DNA of 64,000 nt. Source: Prado023 sp963706875. GTDB lineage: Bacteria > Actinomycetota > Actinomycetes > S36-B12 > CAIYMF01. The DNA lies in NCBI GenBank assembly GCA_963706875.1, contig CAVPNW010000014.1:166492-230491 (forward strand). The letters run 5' to 3'. The notes beneath the pieces were generated by a model. The model was not told the DNA's origin. It searched no databases and was given only the letters and a program-made list of their open reading frames with translations. This document shows, piece by piece, positions 31,403-42,658 of this stretch. Every line of letters starts with the position of its first letter. Within the stretch, counting starts at the first letter, position 1. Made by a program: the position numbers and the translations under genes.

Positions 31403-32656
31403 TCAGGGCGCCGTTGCGTCCACGTCGTCGGCCGCGTCGGGGTCGTCCACGGGCGGTCCGAGGACGGCAGCTTCGTCCGGCTTGCTGCGCAGGACGGTCG
31501 CGACGTAGTCATCGGTGGCTGCCTCGAGGCCCACGTCCGTGCCTGAGCGCTCCGACGTGAACCAGCGGTGGGCCAGCACCTCGTGGACCAGCTCCGGGCC
31601 CTCGAACTTGCTGCGCAGGTCGTGGGGCACCCGATGCAGGACCGCGTCGTAGACGTCGGTGACCCAGCGGCGTGCGGCGGCATGCTCGTCGTGGTCGAGC
31701 CCGGCGACGTAGCGGTAGGAGTCGATGTCGTTGAGCAGGCGCCGCGCCTGGTTCTCGTGCATCGCCAGGCCCGTCAGGTGCATCATCCGCCGGCGGTGGT
31801 GCCCGGCGTCGACGACCTTGGGCCGGACGCGGATGGCCGAGCCACCGTCGGTGGAGTCGGCCGAGAGCTCGGCGACGTCGAAGCCCAAGCCGTTGAGCGT
31901 GCGCAGCAGCGTGTGGATCTGGTAGCGGTCGGAGCTCGACACGGTGACGGCGTCGGTCAGGGTCATCCAGAGGTGCTCGTACCGGCGTCGGAAGTCCGGG
32001 CCGACCTCGGCAGGGTCCAGGGTCTCGGGGACCATCCCGCCGGCCTGCAGGTCCATCAGCTCACCCATGACGTTCATGGAGGCCGTCTCGATGTCGTAGG
32101 CGCGCTGGCCACGGGACAGGGTCTCGTGCATCTCCCCGGTCTCGGCGTCGACGAGATGGGCCGAGAACGCTCCTGCGTCGCGCAGGAACAGCGTGTTGGA
32201 CAGGGAGCAGTCGTTCCAGGCGAACCCGAGCAGGTGCAGCCGCACGATGAGCAGCACAAGGGCGTCGAGCAGCCGCTCCCAGGTGTCGAGGCTGAGGGTG
32301 GGCTTGACCAGGGCGCGGTAGGGCAGCGAGAACGACAGGTGCCGGGTGATCAGTGCGGCGGGTAGGTCCTCGCCGACGGCGTCCACCCGCCCGGCGATGA
32401 CCCCGACCGGCTCGACGCACGGGGCGCCGAGCCGGCGGAGGTCGAACAGCAGCGCGTACTCCCGCTGCGCGAACGACTCCTCGATCTCCTTGACCGCGTA
32501 CACCGCGCCGTTGATCCGGACGAAGCGCACGGTGTGCCGTGAGATGCCGCGCGGCATGGCCACCGTGTCCTCAGCCGGCCACTGCTCCAGGGCGGTGCCC
32601 CATGGCAGGAACAACAGGTCCGGCTCAGCCGCGGTGGCCGTGGCGCGCAGCGGCAT
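31403..32656 (-). CDS. DUF4032 protein with kinase-like N-terminal part
   Basis: 417 aa. The N-terminal half looks like a lipopolysaccharide-kinase/RIO-type kinase fold: VRINGAVYAVKEIEESFAQ supplies a Lys-Glu pair, and LHLLGFAWNDCSLSNTLFL resembles a catalytic loop with Asp and Asn. HLVDAETGEM could be the metal-binding Asp loop. The C-terminal half (about residues 225-385, HHRRRMMHLTGLAMHENQAR) is DUF4032. Substrate unknown. In actinobacteria this family often precedes msmK/ugpC-type ATPase genes, as here (24 bp gap on the same strand). Confidence 0.8.
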   Translation of the reverse strand: MPLRATATAAEPDLLFLPWGTALEQWPAEDTVAMPRGISRHTVRFVRINGAVYAVKEIEESFAQREYALLFDLRRLGAPCVEPVGVIAGRVDAVGEDLPAALITRHLSFSLPYRALVKPTLSLDTWERLLDALVLLIVRLHLLGFAWNDCSLSNTLFLRDAGAFSAHLVDAETGEMHETLSRGQRAYDIETASMNVMGELMDLQAGGMVPETLDPAEVGPDFRRRYEHLWMTLTDAVTVSSSDRYQIHTLLRTLNGLGFDVAELSADSTDGGSAIRVRPKVVDAGHHRRRMMHLTGLAMHENQARRLLNDIDSYRYVAGLDHDEHAAARRWVTDVYDAVLHRVPHDLRSKFEGPELVHEVLAHRWFTSERSGTDVGLEAATDDYVATVLRSKPDEAAVLGPPVDDPDAADDVDATAP

Positions 32657-32680
32657 CCGGGCTCCTCAGTCGGTCGGGCC

Positions 32681-33776
32681 TCAGTACTGGAGGCGTTCGC
32701 CGGTTTCGGGGTCGAAGAGGTGGGTGTGGTGGGGGATGGCTTCGAGGCCGAGGATGGATCCGCGGGCGGGGATCTGTCGTCCGTCGGTGCGGACCACGAC
32801 TTGTTGGGTGCCGCCGTCGGGGAGCTTGACTTCGGTGTAGACGTAGGCGTCGGCTCCCAGGCCCTCGACGATGAGGACCTCGACGGGCCAGGCGTTCTCG
32901 CTGTCGGTGACGCGCAGGTCCTCGGGGCGCATGCCCATGACCACGCTGGTGCGTCCGCGTTCGGCCAGGACCTTCGCGGCGGCCTCGGGCACCGGCACGG
33001 ACTTGTCGCCCAGGCGGATGTTGCCCTCGACCAGGGGGGCTTCGATGATGTTCATGGCCGGGGATCCGATGAACCCGGCGACGAACACGTTGGCGGGGGT
33101 GTCGTAGAGATCCTGGGGGGTGCCGACCTGCATCAGGATGCCGTCCTTGAGGACCGCGATCCGGTCGCCCATGGTCATGGCCTCGGTCTGGTCGTGGGTG
33201 ACGTAGACGGTGGTGACGCCGAGGTCGCGCTGGAGCTTGGCGATCTGGGTGCGGGTCTGCACCCGCAGCTTCGCGTCCAGGTTCGACAGCGGCTCGTCCA
33301 TCAGGAACACCTGCGGGTTGCGCACGATCGCCCGGCCCATGGCCACGCGCTGGCGCTGCCCACCGGACATCGCCTTGGGCTTGCGGTCCAGGTACGGCTC
33401 GAGGTCCAGGATCTTCGCGGCGTCGTCGACCCGCTGGGTGATCTCCTTCTTGTCCATGCCCGGCGATCTGCAGCGCGAAGCCCATGTTCTCCCGCACGGT
33501 CATGTGCGGGTAGAGGGCGTAGGACTGGAACACCATCGCGATGTCGCGGTCCTTCGGGGCCAGGTTGGTCACGTCCCGGTCGCCGATGAAGATCGCGCCC
33601 TCGTTGACCTCCTCCAACCCGGCCAGCATCCGCAGGCAGGTCGACTTCCCGCAGCCCGACGGGCCGACGAGGACCAGGAACTCCTGGTCCTTGACCTCGA
33701 GGTCCAACTTGTCCAGAGCAGGCTTCGTCGACCCCGGGTAGATCCGGGTCGCGCCCTTGAACGTCACAGTGGCCAT
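32681..33776 (-). pseudogene. MsmK/UgpC-type sugar ABC transporter ATPase, one-base frameshift
   Basis: About 365 codons in two frames. The first has Walker A GPSGCGKST and the Q-loop FQSYALYPHMTV. The second has the ABC signature LSGGQ (as MSGGQRQRVAMGRA), Walker B VFLMDEPLSNLDAKLR, the switch His in VTHDQTEAMTMGD, and a C-terminal TOBE/MalK regulatory domain. The break is at about 33464, where GGG in GCCGGGCATG would need to be GG to restore IAGMDKKEITQRVDD. A homopolymer miscall is therefore plausible. Such ATPases energise several CUT1 oligosaccharide transporters. Paralogue of the gene at 35725-36924. Confidence 0.88.
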
Positions 33777-33973
33777 GATCAGTCAATCCCTTCACCGGCA
33801 GGTACGTGCCGGACGATCCGTGTGGAGGGTGGTGCAGGCCGCAGGCGCGGTCCGCAACCAAGGATAGGCGAGGCGGGGCTGCGAAGGGCGATCCCCGCGC
33901 ACGATCCGGGCTCGATCTGGGCTCGATCCGATCACGGTCGGATCATGAACAGGCCGGCGACGCGCTCCCTACC

Positions 33974-33979
33974 TAGGAT
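33974..33979 (+). promoter_or_regulatory. candidate -10 element of the membrane hydrolase gene
   Basis: TAGGAT lies 7 nt before ATG 33987. Confidence 0.45.
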
Positions 33980-33986
33980 CGTGCCC

Positions 33987-34925
33987 ATGAAATGGGCGTC
34001 GCGGATCCTGGCCATCGTGGGGCTGCTCGTCGTCGGATGGGTGCTGATCACGGCGCTCCCCGCGGTGGTTCACGGTCATCCGGCCTACGCGATCGTGCTC
34101 GCCCTGACGGTCGCGGGAAGCATCTGGGCCCTGTGGCTGCATCGGCGGACGCGACCGCCGGTGACGGGGTGGCGTCGGATCGGCTCCGTGGCGCTGGCTG
34201 TTGGTGCCGTGGGTGGGCTGGTCGTGGTCTGGTGGTCGTGTCCGTTCAGTGCCCAGGAGCCGGCCCTGACAGCCATGGAGTCCGACAGCGCCGTGACTGT
34301 CAGCGAATCACTGACCAGGATCGTGATGACCCCCACCGGCCCGGCGTCGGACACCGCGGTCTTCTACCAACCCGGGGCGAAGGTCGAGGCCCGGGCGTAT
34401 GCGGCCGTCCTGCGCCCGCTGGCCGAGGCCGGCCATCTGGTGGTGATCGTCAAGCAGCCCATGGGCATAGCGTTCCTGTCACTCGGGGCCTTCGACCGGG
34501 TGCGATCGGAGTTCTACGAGTTCCCCGCTTGGGTGCTCGGTGGGCACAGCCTCGGCGGCACGGTGGCGTCCATGCAGGCCGACGACAACGGCGGCGACGC
34601 GCCCGGATCAGCCCGCGGGCTGCTGCTGCACGCCTCGTACCCGGCCAGCGACATCAGCGAGTCGCTGCAGGCCGCCGTGACCAGCGTGTTCGGAACCGAG
34701 GACGGGCTGGCGACGCCTGAGGACATCGCGTCCTCCCGGGCGAACCTTCCGGTCAGCAGCCAGTTCGTGCCGATCGAGGGTGCGGTCCACGCCTTCTTCG
34801 GCGACTACGGCCCGCAGCCCGGCGATGGCGAGCCGACGATCAGCCATGACCAGGCGCGCACCCTCATCTCCAACGCCAGCGTCGAGTTCGTCACCGCGGT
34901 GGCCGCCGAGCAGGCAGCACGCTGA
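33987..34925 (+). CDS. membrane-anchored alpha/beta-hydrolase
   Basis: 312 aa. Three hydrophobic segments lie in the N-terminal 95 residues (about 5-24, 30-48, 68-84). The rest is an alpha/beta-hydrolase domain, with VLGGHSLGGTVASMQ carrying the nucleophile Ser, SSQFVPIEGAVHAFFGDYG the probable catalytic His, and TAVFYQPGAKVEARAYA an oxyanion-side strand. It reads as the actinobacterial membrane hydrolase family (Abhydrolase-type) of unknown substrate. ATG 33987 was chosen by the -10 spacing; an in-frame extension upstream is antisense to the ATPase gene. Confidence 0.75.
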   Translation: MKWASRILAIVGLLVVGWVLITALPAVVHGHPAYAIVLALTVAGSIWALWLHRRTRPPVTGWRRIGSVALAVGAVGGLVVVWWSCPFSAQEPALTAMESDSAVTVSESLTRIVMTPTGPASDTAVFYQPGAKVEARAYAAVLRPLAEAGHLVVIVKQPMGIAFLSLGAFDRVRSEFYEFPAWVLGGHSLGGTVASMQADDNGGDAPGSARGLLLHASYPASDISESLQAAVTSVFGTEDGLATPEDIASSRANLPVSSQFVPIEGAVHAFFGDYGPQPGDGEPTISHDQARTLISNASVEFVTAVAAEQAAR

Positions 34926-34989
34926 GCGCGGCCGAAGTCCCCCGCGGGAACATGCGCCGTGAGCGTGCCCGCGGTCCGGAATGCCCTCG

Positions 34990-35670
34990 CTACTGGTTCT
35001 GCCCCTGATCGGTGAGGCTGTTGGCCAGCGCTCCGGCCGCGATCCCGGCGCGAAGCTTGTCGGCGTCCTCCTGGGACATGATGCCGTTGGCGACCGCGAG
35101 GTCCAGGAGCTGGCCGACGTCGGTGATGCCCAAGGTCGAGGCCAGGCTCTGCAGGCCTTCAGGCAGGGGGAGCTCAGACAGGGGGATGTCCAGCCCGTCC
35201 GTGCCGGGGGCATCGGGCGCGGTGCCGTCCTGGGTCGCATCGGGCGTCGTTCCCGGCGTGGTGTCCTCCGGGGTGGTCGGCGGCAGGAGCCCCTCGAGGT
35301 TCAGGTCGCCGGAAGCCAGGTCGGAAGCGGCCGACAGCAGCGGGTTCTGGGAGAGCTGCCAGGTCGCGAAGCCCATGATCAGGGCGGCGGCCGACGTGAC
35401 GGCGGCCACCGCGACCGCGATGCGGGTGCGCGTGCGCTGGCTGCGGTACTTGGACTCCCACGCATCGGCCGCGGGGTTGCCCGGGACGTACCCGGGGGCG
35501 TAGCCCGCGCCGAAGCCGGGCGCGTACCGGGGGTCATAGCCGGGGCCATGGCCGGGCGCGTACCCCGGGACCTCGCCCGTGGGCGGGTACGGACGGGGGA
35601 TGGCCGTCGTGTCGTGCTGCTCGGGCGCGGAGGGTGAGTACATGTCGGTCACAGATCCATTGTGGCTCAT
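34990..35670 (-). CDS. Pro/Gly/Tyr-rich single-pass membrane protein
   Basis: 226 aa. Residues 1-68 are low-complexity with repeated GYAPG/YAPGY units. Residues about 84-105 are one membrane helix (RIAVAVAAVTSAAALIMGFA). Residues 115-160 are a Thr/Pro/Asp-rich linker, and the last 60 residues form two short helices (LGITDVGQLLDLAVANGI, EDADKLRAGIAAGALANSL). The topology suggests a cytoplasmic disordered N-terminus and an external small C-terminal domain. No family recognised; possibly cell-envelope related. Confidence 0.65.
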   Translation of the reverse strand: MSHNGSVTDMYSPSAPEQHDTTAIPRPYPPTGEVPGYAPGHGPGYDPRYAPGFGAGYAPGYVPGNPAADAWESKYRSQRTRTRIAVAVAAVTSAAALIMGFATWQLSQNPLLSAASDLASGDLNLEGLLPPTTPEDTTPGTTPDATQDGTAPDAPGTDGLDIPLSELPLPEGLQSLASTLGITDVGQLLDLAVANGIMSQEDADKLRAGIAAGALANSLTDQGQNQ

Positions 35671-35678
35671 GAACGACA

Positions 35679-35705
35679 GTGCCCCGACGCGCAGCGTCAG
35701 GGCAC
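35679..35705 (-). terminator. hairpin after the ugpC-type gene
   Basis: GTGCCC-C-GACGC (35679-35690) pairs with GCGTC-A-GGGCAC (35694-35705) with one mismatch, 20 bp beyond the end of the ATPase gene. Confidence 0.6.
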
Positions 35706-35724
35706 CGATCGTGTGATGTTCGGG

Positions 35725-36924
<1,200 letters not shown>

Positions 36925-36935
36925 AGCACTCCTGT

Positions 36936-38826
36936 TCATCGACCCGGGCTGCGGAGCCCGGGCAGTTCCCACATCTGGACCATCGGACCATCTCCTGGCA
37001 ATACTGCCAGCCCTGCATGTGCGCTGAGGGTTGCCCCTCCGTACACGTTCCGTGCCTGCGACCCCTCATCGAGTCCGAGCAGTGGTGCGCTCAACGTGAT
37101 CGGTTCCGCCGCCTGCGCGGGCGAGCAGGACGAGTATGGACTCCTCCTGTGCCTCCCGCAGCCAGACGATCCGATCGGCATCGACGTGGACCCAGCGCAA
37201 GCCTCCCCGACGTAGGGCCACCGAGTCGCGCCGAACGGCACAGAGTTGCCTGAAAACGGACAGGAGAGCGCGATCCCAGGTCTCCGGGCGGTCCCAGGGG
37301 AAGCCCAGGCGGCCCTCCTCGCCCGGTGAAGCCCTCCATGCCGATCTCGTCGCCGGCCCAGATCATCGGGACCCCGGGTGGGTGAGCATCGCCGCGATCG
37401 CCACCTCGGTCAGCGCTGGGTCGGCGGTGATCGTCGCGATCCGGGGGGTGTCGTGGCTCGAGACCATGGTCAGGCTGGCTTGGCGGGCCGACCACGGGAT
37501 CGCGCTGAACGCGCGCATCGTTGACACCACGGAGGGCCCCGGCAGATGCGGCCAGCGGGGCAGCGGGGCGCCGAGCCAGTCGGCGAACACCGGGTCCTGG
37601 CGTGCCAGCCACGTCCACATCGGCCGGGCGAGTCCCGAGTAGTTCATGATCCCGTGCCACGTGGTGCCGTCGACGTCGCCGAGGAAGTCGTGGAAGTGCT
37701 CCCCGACGAGGTAGGCATCGGGTGAGACCTCGGCCATGGTGGCGCGGATCTCGCGGGCGATCTCCCGGTTGAGGTCGGTCTCACGGTAGCGGCCGGTCAT
37801 GTTGGCCACGTCGATGCGCCAGCCGTCGAGGCCGAACCGGAGCCACCGCGCCACCACGCTGTCCGGTCCGTCGACCATGCCGGCGGCGCAGCTCGGCGCT
37901 GCGGTGGTCGAGCTTGGGCAGGGACCGGTGCCCGAACCACCCGACGTAGTCGCGGCTCCCCGTCGTCGGCCATGTCGGCGCCGAACAGGTAGAAGTCCGA
38001 CTCTGGGGACTGCGCATCGGCGCGGCCGGTCAGGAACCAGTCGTGGGTGCTCCCGGTGTGGTTCGTGGTCAGGTCGCCGAGGACGCGCATCCCCCGGGCA
38101 TGGGCGGCGTCGATGAGCTCCCGGTAGGCGGCGTCCCCGCCGAGGAGCGGATCGATGTGGTCGAAGCTTGTGGCGTTGTAGCGGTGGCTCGAGGCAGCGG
38201 GGAATACGGGCGTCAGGTAGAGGGTGTTGGCCCCGAGCGAGGCGATGTGGTCCAGGTGCTCGGCCACGCCGTAGAGGTCGCCCCCGAAGAACTGCCGCGC
38301 CGCCGGGCGTCCGGCAGGGCTTCGGGGCGTCGTCCCAGGCGGCGGGAACGGCCCAGTCGGGCAGCGGCTCGGTCACCCGGCCGCTGCGCGCGAACCGGTC
38401 GGGGAAGCATCTGGTAGACGATCGCGTCGTCGAGCCAGGCCGGGGCCTCGGGAGCCAGGGCCACCCGGAAGTCCCCGCCATCGGGCACGTCGGCTTCGAC
38501 CACCCCAGCGGCGCTGAGCCACCGGTAGCCGGTCGAGCCGCCGTCGAGGAGGAACCGGTAGTTGGACACGGTGTTGTGGGCGACCAGCTCCGCCCGCCAC
38601 CACGTGCCTGACGGCGTGCGCCGGTCCACGCGAGCCTCGACATAGAACGGCTCGCCGTCGTGGACCTGTCGGACGGCCACCGGCGTGACTGGATCGTCGG
38701 CCGACGTGCGCAGGAGCACGGTGAACCTGTCACCGTGCTCCTGCGGAGGGTCTGGGCAGTAGGCGGGGGAGCCGTCGTGGTGCGGTGCTGCGAGCATGGG
38801 CCTCGCAGCGGAGGATCCGGCTTCCA
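36936..38826 (-). pseudogene. GH13 alpha-glycosidase (neopullulanase/maltogenic-amylase type), many frameshifts
   Basis: A full GH13 protein of about 620 codons can be read only by changing frame about seven times (near 38410, 38320, 37960, 37895, 37375, 37325 and 37110). In order: an N-terminal beta domain (TWWRAELVAHNTVSNYRFLL), YQ-MFPDRFARSG, TLYLTPVFPAASSHRYNATS, GMRVLGDLTTNHTGSTHDWF, GLDGWRIDVANMTGR (nucleophile Asp), YLVGEHFHDFLG (acid Glu), VSSHDTPR (third Asp), GVPMIWAGDEIGMEGFTG and a C-terminal beta domain ending LPGDGPMVQMWEL. It would degrade imported maltodextrins. ATG 38826 lies 12 bp after malG. Decayed gene or poor sequence; all catalytic residues survive. Confidence 0.8.
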
Positions 38827-38838
38827 TTGCTGCGCGGA

Positions 38839-39774
38839 TCAGCCCTTGACTGCGCCCGCCGTGAGGCCCGTGACCAGCTGCTTCTGCGCGAACGCGAACA
38901 CGACAAGCACTGGGACGGCGGCCATCAGCGCGCCAGCTGCGAAGAGGCCCCACTCCTGGCGCAGCGGGTTGCTGACGTAGGAGAACAGTCCCACTGCGAG
39001 CGTGGTGTTGCGCTGATCAGCCAGGACGACCGACGCGATGGCCAGCTCGTTGAACATCCCCGTGAAGGTGATGAAGAAGACCACGGTCAGGATCGGGGCG
39101 GCCAGGCGCAGGATCATCCCGAAGAAGATCCGCACGTGGCTGGCGCCGTCGATCCGCGCAGACTCGTCGATCTCCACCGGGATCGTGTCGAAGAACCCCT
39201 TCATGAGGTACGTGTTCACGCCCAGCGAGCCACCGAGGTAGACCAGGATCAGGCCCCAGATCGTCCCCAGGCCGATGGCCGGGAAGGTGTTGCGGATCTC
39301 GGAGAGCAGAAGGAAGATCGCTGTGATGGCCAGGATCGCCGGGAACATCTGGATCAGGACCAGCGAGGTGAGGCCCGCACGGCGGCCGCGGAAGCGCATG
39401 CGGCTGAATGCGTAGGCCGCAGAGGCTCCCATGAAGACCGACGTGAACGCCACCACGGTCGCGATGATCACCGTGTTCTTGAACCACACCGGGAAGGGAC
39501 GCTGGTCACTGGTGAGGACGGCCTCGAAGTTGCTCGTGTCGTAGGGGGGCAGGGGCAGGATGCACTGGATCGTCTCGACACCCTCGAGGCCCAGGGGGCA
39601 GGCCGAGGTGAGGGTGCGTCCCTCGCTGAACGCCAGGTTGATGATGTACGAGATCGGGAACAGCGCGAACAGCACCGCGACCAGGAGGATGGCGTGGCGC
39701 CATCCGACCGTCTTCATCCATCGTCCGAACGGCATACGCTCGACCTTGACCGGGGCAGGTGCGGGGGTGCTCAT
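38839..39774 (-). CDS. malG: maltose/maltodextrin ABC permease, MalG type
   Basis: 311 aa inner-membrane permease with six predicted helices (first at about 26-47, KTVGWRHAILLVAVLFALFP before it). The EAA loop that contacts the ATPase reads ESARIDGASHVRIFFGMILR at about residues 198-217. A periplasmic loop after helix 1 (about 50-95) is typical of MalG. It starts with ATG 39774, sharing one base with the malF stop (TGATG). It pairs with MalF, the tandem binding proteins and the UgpC-type ATPase in one locus. Confidence 0.9.
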   Translation of the reverse strand: MSTPAPAPVKVERMPFGRWMKTVGWRHAILLVAVLFALFPISYIINLAFSEGRTLTSACPLGLEGVETIQCILPLPPYDTSNFEAVLTSDQRPFPVWFKNTVIIATVVAFTSVFMGASAAYAFSRMRFRGRRAGLTSLVLIQMFPAILAITAIFLLLSEIRNTFPAIGLGTIWGLILVYLGGSLGVNTYLMKGFFDTIPVEIDESARIDGASHVRIFFGMILRLAAPILTVVFFITFTGMFNELAIASVVLADQRNTTLAVGLFSYVSNPLRQEWGLFAAGALMAAVPVLVVFAFAQKQLVTGLTAGAVKG

Positions 39775-41378
39775 CAGCCGATCTCCTCGAGCTTCTTGGT
39801 GAACCGGAACGACCAGGCCGAGATCGACCCGACCACGATGAAGATGACCAGGGCGACCGCCGATGCCAGGCCCAGGCGTTGCTGTGTCTGGTTGAAGGCC
39901 ATCCGGAATGTCCAGTTGATCAGCAGGTCGGTCGACCCGCCGTCACTGATCTGGCCCGGGAAGGGGCCACCTCCGGTCAGCATCTCGATGAGTGTGTAGT
40001 TGTTGAAGTTGAAGGTGAAGGAGGCGATCAGCAGGGGCGCCGTCGAGATCATCAGCAGCGGCAGCACGACCGTACGGAAGGCGTGCAGGCCGCTGGCCCC
40101 GTCGACGAACGCCGCCTCCTTGAGGTCGGCCGGGATGGCGGTGAGCGCGCCCGTGCAGACCAGGAAGAAGTAGGGGTAGGCGATCCAGAGGTTCACGAAC
40201 AGCACTGACAAGCGGGCCAGGTTGGTCTCTCCGAGCCAGTTGATCGGGTCACCCGGGAGCATCTGGTTGATCAGGCCGAAGTCGGTGTTGAGCATGCCCC
40301 GCCACAAGGGAGCGGTCAGGAAGATCGGCATGGCGAAGGGCAGGATCAGCAGGATTCGGTAGTAGGTCTGGCCGCGCATGCGCCGGTCGTTCATGACCAC
40401 GGCCAGCAGCAGGCCCAGCGAGAAGGTCGTCAGCACGGTCAGGAACGCGAAGACGAAGGTCCAGACCGTGATGGGGAAGAACCTGTCGCGGATGGTTGGG
40501 TTCGTGAAGAGCTCGGTGTAGTTCTCGAACCCGATCCAGACCCGCCAGCCGGGCTGAAGGACCGACCCGTCCGGCGCCTGGAAGTTGCCGATGTCGGGGT
40601 TGGCCGTGTACACCACGCCGGTGTTCGTGTCGGTCATCGTGTCGGTGGCCGGGTCGTAGACGTTGCCGGCTCGGACCTCCTTGGCCACCGAGACGCCCGT
40701 CGGTCGCAGGAAGGTGCCCGTTTCGAGGTTGAGCGGGACGCGCAGCTCCTGCCACTGGGTGTTGAGGTCCGGGTTGGCGCTGAGCGTCCCGAGGTTGAGA
40801 GTGGTGTAGCCGGTGGCGCCGGTCACCTTGTCGCCGGTCTTCTGCACGTCGGCCGGGGGAACGGGTGTCAGCGACTCGTTGGTGCCGATGAACGTCTCGC
40901 CCGGCGAGGGGGTGCCCTCGGGGAAGGTGACCAGCATGGCCACCGTGCCGCCCTGCTCGACGGGCACGACCGGGTAGTCGGCGGAGCCCTCGACGGGGCG
41001 CTCCCCGCGGACCTCGAGGGCGTTGATGGCCGCGGCCTGGTCGTCGAGATGGCCCGTGCCGTAGTTGGTGAAGCTCGAGTAGCCGGTGAGGACGATCGTG
41101 AACACCTGGAACACGAGCAGGAACAACAGCCCGGGCAGCATGTACTTCAGGGGCAGCCCCTTCGTGAAGTACACGAAGTTGAATGCCACCAGGGCGAGGA
41201 TGAAGAACCCGACCGCGAGCCACCACTCGTCGACGAAGGCCTGGATCAGCATCCAGACCAGCAGGGCGTCGATCAGGCCGACGAGTACCAGCTTGATCAG
41301 CAACCCGCTCGCCGTGATCGAGCCCGACTTCTTGCTGGGCTTGACCTTCTCCGGTGCGGCTTCTGTGGTGAGGCTCAT
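39774..41378 (-). CDS. malF: maltose/maltodextrin ABC permease, MalF type with large external loop
   Basis: 534 aa. Three N-terminal hydrophobic segments (about residues 28-45, 52-70, 80-100) are followed by a soluble region of about 190 residues, comparable to the P2 loop of enteric MalF that touches the binding protein. Five more helices follow, and the EAA motif KEAAFVDGASGLHAFRTVVL lies near residue 425. The start ATG 41378 (MSLTTEA) has AAGGAC upstream; an in-frame ATG at 41393 is less likely. It forms a heterodimer with MalG for maltodextrin uptake. Confidence 0.9.
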   Translation of the reverse strand: MSLTTEAAPEKVKPSKKSGSITASGLLIKLVLVGLIDALLVWMLIQAFVDEWWLAVGFFILALVAFNFVYFTKGLPLKYMLPGLLFLLVFQVFTIVLTGYSSFTNYGTGHLDDQAAAINALEVRGERPVEGSADYPVVPVEQGGTVAMLVTFPEGTPSPGETFIGTNESLTPVPPADVQKTGDKVTGATGYTTLNLGTLSANPDLNTQWQELRVPLNLETGTFLRPTGVSVAKEVRAGNVYDPATDTMTDTNTGVVYTANPDIGNFQAPDGSVLQPGWRVWIGFENYTELFTNPTIRDRFFPITVWTFVFAFLTVLTTFSLGLLLAVVMNDRRMRGQTYYRILLILPFAMPIFLTAPLWRGMLNTDFGLINQMLPGDPINWLGETNLARLSVLFVNLWIAYPYFFLVCTGALTAIPADLKEAAFVDGASGLHAFRTVVLPLLMISTAPLLIASFTFNFNNYTLIEMLTGGGPFPGQISDGGSTDLLINWTFRMAFNQTQQRLGLASAVALVIFIVVGSISAWSFRFTKKLEEIG

Positions 41379-41417
41379 GGTCGGGTCCTTCATCTCCTCG
41401 TGATCAGTTGACCTGGG

Positions 41418-42658
41418 TCACTGAGCGGCGATCGCTGCGTCGATGGCGGCGCCGGCTTCCTCCATGGTCTTGGTCGGGTCCTCGCCCGAGGCGACCTTGA
41501 ACTGGGCCAGGCCGAGGGACTCCCAGACCGCGCCCATCTCAGGCACGGACGGCTGCGGGATGCCCTGAAGGCCGAAGTCGATGAATCCCTTCGTGATGGG
41601 ATCGGTGATCTTGGCGGCCGACTCGGTCCACGCCGGCGGGCGCGGGTCCGCGGCGTACATGGCGTCCATGAACTCCGTGGTCATCACGTAGTCGTTCAGG
41701 AACGTCTGGGCGATCAGGGCGTTCGGGGCCTTCGTGGGGATGAAGAAGGTCTGAACGCCGATGAACGGCTGCGAGGTGGAGTCACCATTGGGAACCGGGC
41801 ACACCACCGTCTCCGGGATGGCCTTCGTCGCCGCCTCGGCGTTCCACGGACCGGTGATCCACCAGGCGGAATCCCCGCCCGTGTAGGACTCATTGGCGAT
41901 GTCGCCGGTCACGGAGGCCTTGAGCAGTCCCTCGTCAGCCATGGCCTGAAGCCGCTCGGCTGCCTTGATGGAGCCCTCCTTGCCGACACCCATGTCGGAC
42001 ACGTTGGTGCCACCGTCGCCGAAGATGTAGCCACCGTCAGCGCTGTAGAGCGGGTACCAGTGGTAGGCGTCACCCTGGTCGCCGATCTGCAGGGCCAGCG
42101 GGAGCGAGGCATCGCCATCGTCCTTGAGCTTCTTGCCGGCGGCCTGGAGGTCGTCCAGGGACGCAGGGCACTCGGGCGAGAGCTTCGGGTTGGTCAGCAT
42201 CGCGATGTTCTCCACCGCGTAGGGCACGCCGTAGGTCTTGCCGTCGTAGGTGACGCCCTTCACGGCAACCTCGCCGAAGCTCCCAGCGTTGGCGCCGAGG
42301 TCGACGGGGGCGACCACGCCGTTGGTGACCAGCTCGCCGAGCCAGTCGTGGGCGCCGATGAAGGCGTCGGGAACGTCGCCGGTCTGGCTGCCCTGAACCG
42401 CGCGTGCCGCGGATGTCGCCGAAGTCGATCTGGACGACGTCACAGGTGATGCCGTTGGCCTCGGCGAACTTGTCGCACTCGGCCTGAATCGGCGGGGTGC
42501 GAGTCTCGTCGGCCCAGATCGTGAAGGTGCCCGAACGAGGCCGCTGGCTCAGACGCTGCGGGCGTGTCCGTGGTTGCTGCGTCGTCCCCGCTGCTGCAGG
42601 CGGCGAGGAGGAGGGCGAGGCTGGCGGCTGCGGCCCCGACTTTGGTTGTGCGGCGCAT
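41418..42658 (-). pseudogene. malE: MalE-type maltodextrin-binding lipoprotein, two frameshifts near the N-terminus
   Basis: Lipoprotein signal MRRTTKVGAAAASLALLLAA ends in a lipobox Cys (AACSS). The mature protein then needs two one-base shifts, at about 42532 (FG-TFTIWADETRTPP) and about 42410 (GDIRGT-AVQGSQTGDVPDAF). The remaining 340 codons are clean: TYGVPYAVENIAMLTNP, DAYHWYPLYSADGGYIFG, WWITGPWNAEAATKAIP and a C-terminal helix with DPTKTMEEAGAAIDAAI. It would bind maltodextrins outside the cell and deliver them to MalFG. ATG 42658 has GGAG 5-6 nt upstream. It is 40 bp upstream of malF. Confidence 0.87.

Noticed and set aside
33210..33986. Upstream extension of the membrane hydrolase gene
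   Set aside because: Antisense to the ABC ATPase; ATG 33987 has the -10 at leaderless spacing and begins with a membrane helix.
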